A DNA stretch of 64,000 nt, taken from assembly GCF_000718785.1 (NCBI RefSeq), contig NZ_JOCA01000020.1:1-64000 (forward strand), read 5' to 3'. Both the position numbers and the translations under genes were made by a program. This DNA comes from Streptomyces sp. NRRL WC-3626. Its GTDB lineage: Bacteria; Actinomycetota; Actinomycetes; Streptomycetales; Streptomycetaceae. The notes beneath the pieces are model-generated. The model had not been told where the DNA came from, searched no databases, and saw only the letters and a program-made list of their open reading frames with translations. This document shows positions 1-9,924 of this stretch, one piece after another (position 1 is the first letter of the stretch; each line of letters opens with the position of its first letter).

Positions 1-493
1 CGGCCTTGACGACGGTGCCGCCGTGCGCGGCCATGACCTTCGTGCCGGTCGGGACGGCGTAGTCCTGGCCGGAGTGCTTGTGCGCCCACATGCCGCCGTT
101 CGCGGCGAAGCTCGCGGACAGCTTGTAGCTCTTGACCGGGTCGATCCAGGACGCGGCCTTCTTCTTGGCGGCCGCCTTCGCCGCCTTCTTCGCCTGGGCG
201 GCCTTCTTCGCCTTGGCCGCCTGGGCCTTCGCGGCCTTCTCCGCCTTCGCCGCCTGGGCCTTCGCGGCCTTCTCCGCCTTCGCCGCCTGGATCTTCGCGG
301 CCTTGGCCTGGGCGGCGGCCTGCGCCTCGACGGCAGTGGCGGCACTGGCGGCACCGGACGCGGCCGTGATGTCGGCGGCGGCCGCGACCCCGGCTCCCAT
401 CACGACCGAAGCCCCCAGACCGGCGGCCAGGACGGCCGCACGGGTGCGGATCTGGGACGTGCGGAAGAAGCGGGGCGTGACGCGCTGGGACAT
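1..493 (-). CDS. Secreted M23-family peptidase, 3' part cut by window edge
   Basis: Only the first 164 residues are present; the gene runs off the left edge. The protein starts MSQRVTPRFF and has a long signal-like hydrophobic stretch (about residues 18-40). It continues with a roughly 60-residue Ala/Lys-rich segment built from repeated KAAKAQAAKAE-like units, probably helical, and then the start of a lysostaphin-like M23 domain. In that domain HSGQD (about residue 144) supplies the first zinc-ligand pair of the family (HxxxD). M23 enzymes cut peptidoglycan cross-links outside the membrane. ATG at 493 follows a GAGG-like ribosome site. The Lys-rich repeat may bind the anionic wall. The family is clear; the substrate is inferred. 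Confidence 0.85.
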   Translation of the reverse strand, partial: MSQRVTPRFFRTSQIRTRAAVLAAGLGASVVMGAGVAAAADITAASGAASAATAVEAQAAAQAKAAKIQAAKAEKAAKAQAAKAEKAAKAQAAKAKKAAQAKKAAKAAAKKKAASWIDPVKSYKLSASFAANGGMWAHKHSGQDYAVPTGTKVMAAHGGTVVKA

Positions 494-930
494 CTGAACC
501 TCATCGGGAAGGGGACGTAGGAAAACCACCCGGCGGACGGATCCGCGCCTCGGTGGTGATTCATTGGTAGCCCTTCCGGACATAACCGCGCAAAGGTGTG
601 ACCTACGACGGAAAGTCGTAGAACGGTACTGAGATGCAGATCTCTTGACGCACCACCTCTACGGGGTGAAACCGCCCATTTAGAGCTGATCGATCAGCGT
701 CGTGCGTCAAATGTCCGTTTTGTTGGATCTTTTTAGCCACTATTCCGGCTAGTACCGGACAAAGGGGCTGTGCAGCATGTCACCGGCGACCGGGTTCGGC
801 CATTCCATAAATGTGGCGCAGGCCTCTAGGCGCCTACCGCCCGGTAACCCTACGGTTCACCTCGCGTCACCCTCGCAGACGAGCATGCACACGACATCCT
901 GCAGCGTCACGGACGTGAGAGGACCTCGAT
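494..930. promoter_or_regulatory. Divergent intergenic region with nested inverted repeats
   Basis: This 437-bp gap separates the M23 peptidase from the HAD phosphatase and contains no gene. CTACGAC (603-609) pairs with GTCGTAG (615-621) around GGAAA. TTGACGCAC (645-653) pairs with GTGCGTCAA (702-710), and a perfect 14-bp palindrome GCTGATCGATCAGC lies inside that pair at 685-698. These could be operators or leader RNA structure for the minus-strand peptidase. I found no match to the c-di-AMP riboswitch core often seen before Streptomyces wall hydrolases. Confidence 0.5.
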
Positions 931-1566
931 ATGACAACCCGACGCTCCTGGCCGGTCCGCGCATCGGTCACCGCCGTCTCCGCGGTCGCTCTGGTGGCCC
1001 TGGCCGCCCCGGCCGGGGCCGCCGCCCCCACGGCGGCGACCGCGTCCCCGGTGGCGGCCGCCGCCGCGGCGGACGTCGACTACGACACCTGGCAGCGCGA
1101 CTGCAGGGCGGTCATGGACCAGGCACTGCCGTATCTGAAGGAGCGGATCGGGGACGCCGGGCCCGGCGAGAAGCAGGCGATCGTCCTCGACGTCGACAAC
1201 ACCGCGCTGGAGACCGACTTCGGCTTCAGCTTCCCGCAGCCCGCCAACGGGCCCGTGCTGGACGTGGCCGAGTACGCCCAGGACCACGGGGTGGCCGTCT
1301 TCTTCGTGACCGCCCGCCCCGGCATCATCCACGCGCCCACCGAGTGGAACCTGGAGCACGCCGGCTACGAGCCCGCCGGACTCCACGTACGCGGCTTCCT
1401 CGACCTGTTCCGGGACGTGGCCGAGTACAAGACGGCCCGGCGCGCCGCCATCGAGGCGAAGGGGTACACGATCGTCGCGAACATCGGCAACAGCGCGACC
1501 GATCTGTCGGGCGGGCACGCGGAGAGGACGTTCAAGCTGCCGGACTACGACGGTCAGCTCTCGTAA
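931..1566 (+). CDS. Secreted HAD-family acid phosphatase
   Basis: The 211-residue protein has a classical signal peptide (MTTRRSWPVR, then a hydrophobic core ending in an APAGAAA cleavage region near residue 30). A HAD phosphatase core follows: motif I is DVDNT (Asp87, Asp89), a Thr-containing motif II lies in FFVTARPG, and an acidic motif IV lies near SATDLSGG. The arrangement matches the class B acid phosphatase / HAD family exported by actinomycetes. It probably removes phosphate from small esters outside the cell. ATG at 931 follows AGAGGACC. It stands alone between the divergent M23 gene and a terminator shared with convergent clpC. Confidence 0.85.
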   Translation: MTTRRSWPVRASVTAVSAVALVALAAPAGAAAPTAATASPVAAAAAADVDYDTWQRDCRAVMDQALPYLKERIGDAGPGEKQAIVLDVDNTALETDFGFSFPQPANGPVLDVAEYAQDHGVAVFFVTARPGIIHAPTEWNLEHAGYEPAGLHVRGFLDLFRDVAEYKTARRAAIEAKGYTIVANIGNSATDLSGGHAERTFKLPDYDGQLS

Positions 1567-1578
1567 CGCGGGCATGCG

Positions 1579-1612
1579 AAAGGGGCCGGCGCCTTCAGGC
1601 ACCGGCCCCTTC
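1579..1612. terminator. Bidirectional terminator between HAD phosphatase and clpC
   Basis: A 10-bp perfect stem (AAGGGGCCGG at 1580-1589 with its complement at 1602-1611) sits in the gap between two convergent genes, 13 bases after the phosphatase stop. Confidence 0.75.
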
Positions 1613-1629
1613 TCGTCGCCGTGGGACGC

Positions 1630-4155
<2,526 letters not shown>

Positions 4156-4361
4156 CGTTAATCGCTCCTCAGAGCGGTCAGGCAGTGGGGGGAACTTCCC
4201 CTCCCTGTCCTTCCGCAGCTTAGTCCCGCAAGCGGGGACCGCTCATTCCAACTGCCGACACCGTCGATGGCCTCCTGACCCCGCTCACGCCGACATCTGC
4301 TCCAACCCGATGGTGCGAGACGATGTTCCCGCAGGCCAGGCAGTTACCCCCATCGCCAGTA

Positions 4362-4375
4362 CGCCCATGGCGAAC
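4362..4375 (-). promoter_or_regulatory. ClgR box, clpC-proximal
   Basis: The minus strand reads GTTCGC-CATGG-GCG, an exact match to the published Streptomyces ClgR motif GTTCGC-N5-GCG. Its centre is about 213 bases upstream of the clpC start codon. The match is seen; ClgR binding is inferred from the known clpC1 regulon. Confidence 0.65.
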
Positions 4376-4467
4376 GGGAGACGTCCCGCCCTGCGTGTCG
4401 CCCCCTCCCACTAGGGATGTCTTACCCGCTGCTACGGACAGTCCATGCCGAGTGCACGGGTTCCCTC

Positions 4468-4481
4468 CGCTACGGGCGAAC
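4468..4481 (-). promoter_or_regulatory. ClgR box, clpC-distal
   Basis: The minus strand reads GTTCGC-CCGTA-GCG, a second exact match to GTTCGC-N5-GCG, 106 bases upstream of the first box and in the same orientation. It lies about 107 bases before the divergent gene at 4588, so it could serve either promoter. Confidence 0.55.
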
Positions 4482-4587
4482 AACCTTGCGCCTCCCCGCA
4501 CCCCCGCGCACCCCCCCGTTCGACACCGTTCGCTCACGGGTGAGCACCCAGCGTAACCCGCGGGGCGTCGGGGCGGTTGCGTCTGGC

Positions 4588-5265
4588 ATGGTTCGCGCCG
4601 TCACCCCCGCAGTACCGCCCGCCCGCCGCCCGCTCACGCCGGGCGACGACGACGTACGGCACTGGTACGAGGACGTGCTGGGGTGGCCCACGGTGCCCGG
4701 GGAGCCGCCGCGGCTGGTGGTGGGGGTGCGCTTCGACGTCCTGGACGTGCCCGCGGAGGCGGGGTGCGCGGCGCTGGAACGCCTCGGGCGTTCGGGCGCT
4801 CTGGGGCGGGGGTTTCCCGTGGCGCTGTGCGGCGGCCGGATGAGCCTGCTCGTGGCGGCGGGCAGCGCGGAGGAGCTGCCGGGGCTGCTGGAGTGGCTGG
4901 ACTGGGGTGCGCTGGAGCTGGACCTCGTGGCGGTCGGGACGGGGGGCCTCATGGAGGCGCCCTGTCCGCCGGTCGCGGCGTCCGGCAGCGACGGTCCCGG
5001 TGCCGCCCGGCCGCTTCCCCTGGGCCGGGGCGGTCCGCAGGGGGCCGCCGTGTGGTTGCGGCCCCCCGAGCCGGGGAGCGGGGCCGGGGCCTCGCTGCCG
5101 ACGCTGTCGGCGATGGGTACGAGGGGTGCGCGGGGGGACGGTGCCGGCCCCCCGGATCTCGTGCGGCTGGTGGACACGGTGGCGACACAGGTCCACCGGG
5201 CCCGGCTGCGGCGTGCGGGTGCCGCCGCCGCGGGGGCCGTCGGTCAGCCGTTGGCCTTCTCGTAG
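4588..5265 (+). CDS. SCO3374-family conserved hypothetical protein
   Basis: This 225-residue protein is of unknown function and, from memory, belongs to a family found next to clpC and lsr2 in Streptomyces. The N-terminal half (HWYEDVLGWPTVPGEPPRLV and LVVGVRFDVLDVPA) resembles the small domain seen in actinomycete proteins called 'bifunctional DNA primase/polymerase N-terminal', but no catalytic site is visible. The C-terminal third is low-complexity Gly/Pro/Ala. The ATG at 4588 was chosen because upstream codons in the frame lose the coding pattern. No ribosome site is evident. Its last 22 bases overlap the end of convergent lsr2. Confidence 0.7.
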   Translation: MVRAVTPAVPPARRPLTPGDDDVRHWYEDVLGWPTVPGEPPRLVVGVRFDVLDVPAEAGCAALERLGRSGALGRGFPVALCGGRMSLLVAAGSAEELPGLLEWLDWGALELDLVAVGTGGLMEAPCPPVAASGSDGPGAARPLPLGRGGPQGAAVWLRPPEPGSGAGASLPTLSAMGTRGARGDGAGPPDLVRLVDTVATQVHRARLRRAGAAAAGAVGQPLAFS

Positions 5266-5579
5266 GCCTCGCGGATGGACGCGGGGACACGGCCGCGGTC
5301 GTTGACCTCGTAGCCGTTCTCCTTCGCCCAGGCGCGGATGGCCGCGGTGTCCTGGCTGCCGCCGGAAGAAGCGCGCGCCTTTCCACGACCGCCGGAAGCG
5401 CGGCCTCCGGTGCGGCGACCGCCCTTCACGTAAGCCTCGAGAAGGCCGCGGAGCTTGTCCGCATTGGCGGTGGTGAGATCGATCTCGTACGTCTTGCCGT
5501 CCAACGCGAACGTCACGGTCTCGTCCGCCTCGCCGCCGTCGAGGTCGTCGACAAGAAGGACCTGAACCTTCTGTGCCAC
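5244..5579 (-). CDS. lsr2: Lsr2, nucleoid-associated xenogeneic silencer
   Basis: This 111-residue protein coats AT-rich DNA and silences foreign and secondary-metabolite genes. The N-terminal oligomerisation domain starts AQKVQVLLVDDLDGG and contains the conserved VTFALDGKTYEIDL segment. A Gly/Arg-rich linker follows. The C-terminal DNA-binding domain (AIRAWAKENGYEV...RGRVPASIREAYEKA) carries the RGR hook that enters the AT-rich minor groove. The GTG start at 5579 follows AAGGAA with normal spacing; the longer open frame upstream is not coding. Streptomyces has two Lsr2-type proteins, and context and sequence fit the main one. The upstream region is unusually AT-rich and carries a 14-bp palindrome. 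Confidence 0.96.
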   Translation of the reverse strand: MAQKVQVLLVDDLDGGEADETVTFALDGKTYEIDLTTANADKLRGLLEAYVKGGRRTGGRASGGRGKARASSGGSQDTAAIRAWAKENGYEVNDRGRVPASIREAYEKANG

Positions 5580-5654
5580 CGGATTTCCTTTCATCGATAA
5601 CTTGAGGGCTGGGCCGTACCGGCGTCCGCCGTATCGCCGTCCCTTGTTATATGC

Positions 5655-5668
5655 AGTACTGCAGTACT
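5655..5668. promoter_or_regulatory. 14-bp perfect palindrome upstream of lsr2
   Basis: AGTACTGCAGTACT is its own complement and lies 76 bases upstream of the lsr2 start. It sits in a locally AT-rich stretch (about 5640-5710) that is a plausible Lsr2 target. The TACT/AGTA half-sites are also reminiscent of BlaI/CopY-family operators, and a BlaI-like gene lies about 0.7 kb away. The role is inferred. Confidence 0.45.
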
Positions 5669-5778
5669 CCGGAAAGCAAACCGCTTTTGCCGTAAAAACA
5701 CAAACCCCTGGCAGAGACCCGCGGTCCTCTCCCGGCACGGAAACATGCGCGTTTCGGACATAGGGCACCGCGCGCAGA

Positions 5779-6312
5779 TCACAGATGCAGAAGCATCCGG
5801 CTGTTGCCCAAGGTGTTCGGTTTCACGCGTTCGAGACCGAGGAACTCCGCGACACCCTCGTCATAGGAACGCAGCAACTCCGCGTACACGTCGGTGTCGA
5901 CGGGGGTCTCCCCGATCTCCACGAAGCCGTGCTTCCCGAAGAAGTCCACTTCGAAGGTCAGGCAGAATACGCGGCGAACACCGAGCCAGCGGGCGGTTTC
6001 CAGCAACTTCTCCAGCACCCGGTGGCCCACGCCCGCGCCCTTGAGGCCGGGCTTGACCGCGAGAGTACGGACTTCCGCGAGGTCTTCCCACATCACGTGC
6101 AGGGCGCCGCAGCCGACGACCTCCGCGTTGTCGTCCCGTTCCGCGACCCAGAACTCCTGGATGTCCTCGTAAAGCGTCACCGTCGCTTTGTCGAGCAGGA
6201 TGCGACCGCGGACGTAGGCGTCAAGGAGCCGGCGTACGGCGGCGACATCGCTGGTGCGGGCCCGTCTGACGGTGATGGCTTTTGCGGTGACTTCGGGACT
6301 GTCTGCTGACAT
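5779..6312 (-). CDS. GNAT acetyltransferase, N-acetylglutamate synthase-like
   Basis: This 177-residue protein has a single GNAT fold. The acetyl-CoA pyrophosphate loop is VKPGLKGAGVGHRVLEKLL (about residues 91-109), preceded by the beta-4 strand LAEVRTLAV. The sequence VFCLTFEVDFFGKHGFVEIGE is characteristic of short amino-acid N-acetyltransferases that supply N-acetylglutamate for arginine synthesis in actinomycetes. It is probably cytosolic. The gene lies 9 bases downstream of the BlaI-like repressor gene, so the two are almost certainly co-transcribed. The start at 6312 fits that spacing. The fold is certain; the amino-acid substrate is inferred. Confidence 0.8.
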   Translation of the reverse strand: MSADSPEVTAKAITVRRARTSDVAAVRRLLDAYVRGRILLDKATVTLYEDIQEFWVAERDDNAEVVGCGALHVMWEDLAEVRTLAVKPGLKGAGVGHRVLEKLLETARWLGVRRVFCLTFEVDFFGKHGFVEIGETPVDTDVYAELLRSYDEGVAEFLGLERVKPNTLGNSRMLLHL

Positions 6313-6321
6313 GAGCGGACG

Positions 6322-6735
6322 CTATCGTCCGCCGGGCTCCTCCGCGGCGCCGGGGTTCTGCTCCGCCGGCGTTTGGGGGAGCTGGACGATGCGGACCGCG
6401 TCGGTGAGAGCCTGCCGCTGTTCCTCGCTCATCATGCCGAAGAAGGCGACGAGAGCGGCGGCGGCGTTGTCGCTCTGCGACCACGCCTCGTTCATGAGGG
6501 CGGCGGCGTAGGCGGCGCGAGTGGAGACCGCCTCATATCGATAGGCCCTGCCTTCCGCCTCTCTGCGCACCCAGCCCTTCTGATGGAGATTGTCCAGAAC
6601 GGTCATCACCGTGGTGTACGCGATGGACCGGTCCTTCTGAAGATCTTCCAGGACTTCCCGAACGGTCACCGGGCGGTTCCACTTCCACACCCGTGTCATG
6701 ACCGTGTCTTCGAGTTCTCCCAAGGGGCGAGGCAC
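6322..6735 (-). CDS. BlaI/MecI/CopY-family transcriptional repressor
   Basis: This 137-residue winged-helix protein has the family signature near its start: LGELEDTVMTRVWKWNRPVTVREVLEDL, then IAYTTVMTVLDNLHQKGWVRRE as the recognition helix and wing. The C-terminal part forms the dimerisation helices and a disordered tail. In other bacteria these repressors control beta-lactamase or copper genes and are inactivated by a BlaR-type protease or metal. No such partner lies nearby; the only companion is the acetyltransferase gene 9 bases downstream. The GTG start at 6735 lacks a ribosome site, and a TATTGT -10-like hexamer ends 8 bases upstream, suggesting a very short or absent leader. Confidence 0.88.
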   Translation of the reverse strand: MPRPLGELEDTVMTRVWKWNRPVTVREVLEDLQKDRSIAYTTVMTVLDNLHQKGWVRREAEGRAYRYEAVSTRAAYAAALMNEAWSQSDNAAAALVAFFGMMSEEQRQALTDAVRIVQLPQTPAEQNPGAAEEPGGR

Positions 6736-6810
6736 AACTCAGAACAATAGTGGGAAATCCCGGCGATGGCGTGCCGAACAGGCATGTTCAGCTGCACATA
6801 CGAACAAAAA

Positions 6811-6837
6811 GGGCGTACGACCGTGGGTCGTACGCCC
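6811..6837 (-). terminator. Rho-independent terminator for the 59-residue membrane protein gene
   Basis: A 12-bp perfect stem (GGGCGTACGACC with its complement, loop of three) is followed on the minus strand by TTTTT. It lies 22 bases after the stop of the gene at 6860-7039 and upstream of the BlaI-like gene. Confidence 0.9.
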
Positions 6838-6859
6838 TGGAGGGGCCGGCCTGGGCGGA

Positions 6860-7039
6860 TCAGGCCTCGGTGCGGGGCGCGGTGGGCTGGGAGCCCTGCG
6901 CCCGCGCGAGGGCCGCGTCGACGACCGCGTCCTCCTTGGTCTTGTTGGCGCCGCCCTGGGTCTTCACGATCACCCGGATGACGCCGACGAAGAGGACGGC
7001 CATGACGGCCGGGGGGAGGAGCGCGGAGACGTAGTCCAT
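6860..7039 (-). CDS. Small single-span membrane protein
   Basis: This 59-residue protein has one hydrophobic helix (VSALLPPAVMAVLFVGVIRVIV, about residues 4-25) followed by a charged, probably cytoplasmic tail rich in Lys, Ala and Gln. No family function is known to me; similar short proteins occur at this position in other Streptomyces. ATG at 7039 starts a frame with strong coding bias, and the gene ends just before a strong terminator. It is followed upstream, in the same direction, by the hypothetical gene at 7063-7641 with only a 23-base gap, so the two may form an operon. Confidence 0.65.
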   Translation of the reverse strand: MDYVSALLPPAVMAVLFVGVIRVIVKTQGGANKTKEDAVVDAALARAQGSQPTAPRTEA

Positions 7040-7062
7040 GGCTCCAGGGTAGGACAGGGCTC

Positions 7063-7641
7063 TCAGCCGGCGGCCAGGTGGTGGTCCGGCGCGGGCGGGG
7101 CGGGTTTGCGACGGGGGAAGACCTCGCCGGGGGTGGGGACGGGGCGGGGCGGCTTGGGGGCCGGGCCGGGCTGGGGCCGCGGTGTGGCGGGCGGCTGCTG
7201 CGCCGGGTCCTTCTCCTCTTCCCGGTCCTTCTCCGCCGCCGCGCGGCCGCCGGGGAGGGCCAGGAGGAGGGTGCGCCGGCTGAGGTGCAGAAGGGCGGCG
7301 GCGGTGGGGTTGCCGCGCAGGGCCCTGAGCGCGGCCAGGTCGTCGGGGCGGGGACGGTACCCGGCGCCCAGCGCCTCCTCGAGGAGCGTGAGGTAGCCGG
7401 CCGCGGTGCCGGGAAGGGCGGCGCGGTAGCGGCCGAGGTCGGCCAGGAGGAAGGCGCGCAGCCGGCCGCTCTCCCGCGTCGCCTCGTCGAGGTCTTCGGC
7501 GAGGCGGAGGCAGTCCTGGAGGTCGTCGGCCGAGGCGGGGGCGGGGGCGGGGTCCAGGGCGAGGACCAGAGCGCGCCGAAGCACACGCAGCTCCTCCACT
7601 CCGAACGCCAGTCCACCGCGAGATCCGTAAGGCGTGGGCAT
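7063..7641 (-). CDS. Hypothetical protein, helical domain with Pro-rich tail
   Basis: This 192-residue protein is not recognised. Residues 1-125 are Leu/Ala/Arg-rich and predicted helical (GVEELRVLRRALVLAL, LRAFLLADLGRYRAALP). A lysine- and glutamate-containing linker follows, then a Pro-rich C-terminus (PRPQPGPAPKPPRPVP) typical of disordered tails. There is no signal peptide or membrane segment. The ATG at 7641 gives a normal start; the longer open frame upstream enters the low-complexity spacer. It probably shares a transcript with the small membrane protein gene 23 bases downstream. Confidence 0.6.
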   Translation of the reverse strand: MPTPYGSRGGLAFGVEELRVLRRALVLALDPAPAPASADDLQDCLRLAEDLDEATRESGRLRAFLLADLGRYRAALPGTAAGYLTLLEEALGAGYRPRPDDLAALRALRGNPTAAALLHLSRRTLLLALPGGRAAAEKDREEEKDPAQQPPATPRPQPGPAPKPPRPVPTPGEVFPRRKPAPPAPDHHLAAG

Positions 7642-8134
7642 GCACCGACAGTACGCGCTAATCAGACAAACCCCCACGCGTGTCACATACGTGGCGCGAG
7701 ACGCCACCCGGGTGGGCGGAGCCCCACACCCCCGGGCAGCCCGCCACTCCGCTCCCGCAGGTCCCCCGCCCCGCTCCCGCGGTTCCCGCCGCCCTGTTCC
7801 CGCCGTTCCCGCCGCCCGTTTCCCGCGCCTCCGCGCCCGCGCATCCGCACCCGTTTCCCGCGCATCCGCGCCCGCGGTTGCTCCCGCCGCTCTCGCGACT
7901 CCCCCGCTCCCGCGGTTCCCGGCGCTCCCGCGACTCCCCGCCCCGCTCCCGCCGTTTCCGCGGGCAGTCGTGCCGCAGGGCGGCACGGGTGGGCGCGACG
8001 GCACCCCGCAGGCGCCGGGCTGCGCCGACACCCCCCGCCCAGCCGTCGCACCGGGCCCCGCCGTACGGGTGGGCGCGACGGCACCGGGCAGCGGCGCCGA
8101 CGCCCGCGCGGGGACGCGCGCCCCCTCCATGCGC
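7642..8134. repeat. Low-complexity spacer with a 21-bp direct repeat
   Basis: This 493-bp stretch lies between two minus-strand genes and has no credible gene. It is built from imperfect iterations of CCCGCG / TTCCCGC-type words (about 7735-7970). A 21-bp direct repeat, containing GGGTGGGCGCGACGGCACC, is present at 7985-8005 and again at 8065-8085, exactly 80 bases apart. All frames translate into Pro/Arg/Ala strings without coding bias. Confidence 0.6.
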
Positions 8135-8932
8135 CTACATGCGCGACATGTTGCGTTCGTAGACCAGCCGCAACCCCACCAGCGTCAGCCACGGCTCATG
8201 CTCGTCGATGACCGAGCTCTCCCCCAGCACCATCGGCGCCAGCCCACCCGTCGCGATCACCGTCACCTCGTCGGGATCGTCCGCCAGCTCACGGGCCATC
8301 CGGTTCACCACCCCGTCGACCTGCCCGGCGAACCCGTAGATGATGCCGGACTGCATCGCCTCCACCGTGTTCTTGCCGATCACACTCCGCGGCCGGGCCA
8401 CCTCGATCTTGCGCAGCTGCGCACCGCGCACCCCGAGCGCCTCGACGGAGATCTCGATGCCGGGGGCGATGACACCGCCGATGTACTCCCCCCGCGCGGA
8501 GACCGCGTCGAACGTCGTCGCCGTACCGAAGTCCACGACGATCGCCGGCCCGCCGTAGAGGTCGACCGCGGCGACCGCGTTGATGATGCGGTCCGCGCCA
8601 ACCTCCTTGGGGTTGTCGGTGAGGATCGGCACGCCGGTCTTCACCCCCGGCTCCACGAGCACCGCGGGCACGTCGCCGTAGTAGCGGCGGGTGACCTCAC
8701 GCAGCTCGTGCAGCACGGACGGCACCGTCGCGCAGATCGCGATGCCGTCGATGCCGTCGCCCAGTTCCTCGCCGAGCAGCGGGTGCATGCCCATCAGGCC
8801 CTGGAGGAGGACCGCGAGTTCGTCCGCCGTACGGCGCGCGTCCGTGGAGATGCGCCAGTGTTCGACGATGTCGTCACCGTCGAAGAGCCCCAGGACGGTG
8901 TGTGTGTTGCCTACGTCGATCGTCAGCAGCAT
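8135..8932 (-). CDS. coaX: Type III pantothenate kinase (CoaX)
   Basis: This 265-residue enzyme phosphorylates pantothenate, the first step from vitamin B5 to coenzyme A. The N-terminal MLLTIDVGNTHTVLGLFDG is the phosphate loop of the ASKHA fold. DFGTATTFDAV (about residues 129-139) and GGVIAPG are the other type III signatures. It is the last gene of the DUF2520-panC-nadB-nadC-coaX run, 8 bases after nadC, and so sits beside the enzyme that makes its substrate. Length is typical. Type III kinases are insensitive to CoA feedback, so flux control is likely transcriptional. Confidence 0.95.
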   Translation of the reverse strand: MLLTIDVGNTHTVLGLFDGDDIVEHWRISTDARRTADELAVLLQGLMGMHPLLGEELGDGIDGIAICATVPSVLHELREVTRRYYGDVPAVLVEPGVKTGVPILTDNPKEVGADRIINAVAAVDLYGGPAIVVDFGTATTFDAVSARGEYIGGVIAPGIEISVEALGVRGAQLRKIEVARPRSVIGKNTVEAMQSGIIYGFAGQVDGVVNRMARELADDPDEVTVIATGGLAPMVLGESSVIDEHEPWLTLVGLRLVYERNMSRM

Positions 8933-8940
8933 GGCCGGTC

Positions 8941-9924
8941 CTACTCCGCAGCCCGCAGGTCGAGGCCGATGTCCAGGATGGGCGAGGAGTGGGTCAGGGC
9001 GCCCACGGCCAGGTAGTCGACGCCCGTGTCCGCGTACGCCTTCGCGTTGACGAGCGTGAGGCGGCCCGACGCCTCCAGCGCGGCCCGGCCGTCGACCAGC
9101 GCCACCGCCTCCGCGCACTCGCCCGGCGTGAAGTTGTCCAGCAGGATCAGGTCGGCGCCGGCGTCCAGCACGTCGCGCAGCTGGTGCAGGGTGTCGACCT
9201 CGACCTCGATCGGGACGTCGGGGAAGCGCTCGCGGACCGCGGTGAACGCCTCGGCGACACCGCCGGCCGCCACCACGTGGTTGTCCTTGACCAGGGCCGC
9301 GTCGGAGAGGGACATGCGGTGGTTGACGCCGCCGCCGCAGCGCACGGCGAACTTCTCCAGGCTGCGCAGTCCGGGAGTGGTCTTGCGGGTGTCGCGGACC
9401 TTCGCCCTGGTGCCTTCGAGAACGTCCGCCCACGCGCGCGTGGCGGTCGCGATGCCCGACAGCCGGCACAGGAGGTTCAGGGCGCTGCGTTCCGCGGTGA
9501 GGATGTCGCGGGTGCGGGTGGTGACGGAGAGCAGGGTCTGGCCGGCCTCGACGCGGTCGCCGTCCTCCGCGTGGCGTTCGACCTCGAACTCCTCCGTGCA
9601 GACGATCGACATGACCGCCTCGGCGATCCGCAGGCCCGCCACGGTGCCCGCCTCCCGCGCGGTGAAGTCGGCGGTGGCGACGGCGTCCTCGGAGATGGTG
9701 GCGACCGTCGTCACGTCCACTCCGTGGGCCAGGTCCTCCTGGAGGGCGACGTTGGCGATGTCCTCGACCTCGACGGGGTCGAGGCCGGCGTCGGCCAGGA
9801 GCTGGGCGAGCGCGGGGTCGAGGCCGCACTCCAGGTAGGTGTCCTCGTCGGCGCCGCAGGCGCAGCCGTCGCCACAGCCGCCGGAGGAGACGAGGGGAAG
9901 GTCGGGGGTGGTCACTGCTGTCAC
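8941..9924 (-). CDS. nadC: Nicotinate-nucleotide pyrophosphorylase (NadC)
   Basis: This 327-residue cytosolic enzyme converts quinolinate and PRPP to nicotinate mononucleotide. Recognisable features are VEDIANVALQEDLAHGVDVTT near the start of the core, LNLLCRLSGIAT, the basic RDTRKTTPGLR substrate loop, and DLILLDNFTP near the C-terminus. A Gly/Cys-rich extension of about 30 residues (GGCGDGCACG) precedes the core; I know no function for it. The GTG start at 9924 overlaps the nadB stop as GTGA. nadA is not in this operon. Confidence 0.95.
   Translation of the reverse strand: MTAVTTPDLPLVSSGGCGDGCACGADEDTYLECGLDPALAQLLADAGLDPVEVEDIANVALQEDLAHGVDVTTVATISEDAVATADFTAREAGTVAGLRIAEAVMSIVCTEEFEVERHAEDGDRVEAGQTLLSVTTRTRDILTAERSALNLLCRLSGIATATRAWADVLEGTRAKVRDTRKTTPGLRSLEKFAVRCGGGVNHRMSLSDAALVKDNHVVAAGGVAEAFTAVRERFPDVPIEVEVDTLHQLRDVLDAGADLILLDNFTPGECAEAVALVDGRAALEASGRLTLVNAKAYADTGVDYLAVGALTHSSPILDIGLDLRAAE

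Noticed and set aside
494..780. c-di-AMP (ydaO-type) riboswitch before the M23 gene
   Set aside because: Such riboswitches often precede Streptomyces wall hydrolases, but the conserved core segments could not be found on the minus strand.
6771..6784. GAACAGGCATGTTC as a LexA (SOS) box near the BlaI-like gene
   Set aside because: The actinobacterial box needs GAAC-N4-GTTC; here six bases separate GAAC and GTTC, so only a weak inverted repeat remains.
7642..8134. Pro-rich protein gene in the GC-rich spacer
   Set aside because: Both strands give open frames only because the sequence lacks A/T; translations are low-complexity in every frame.
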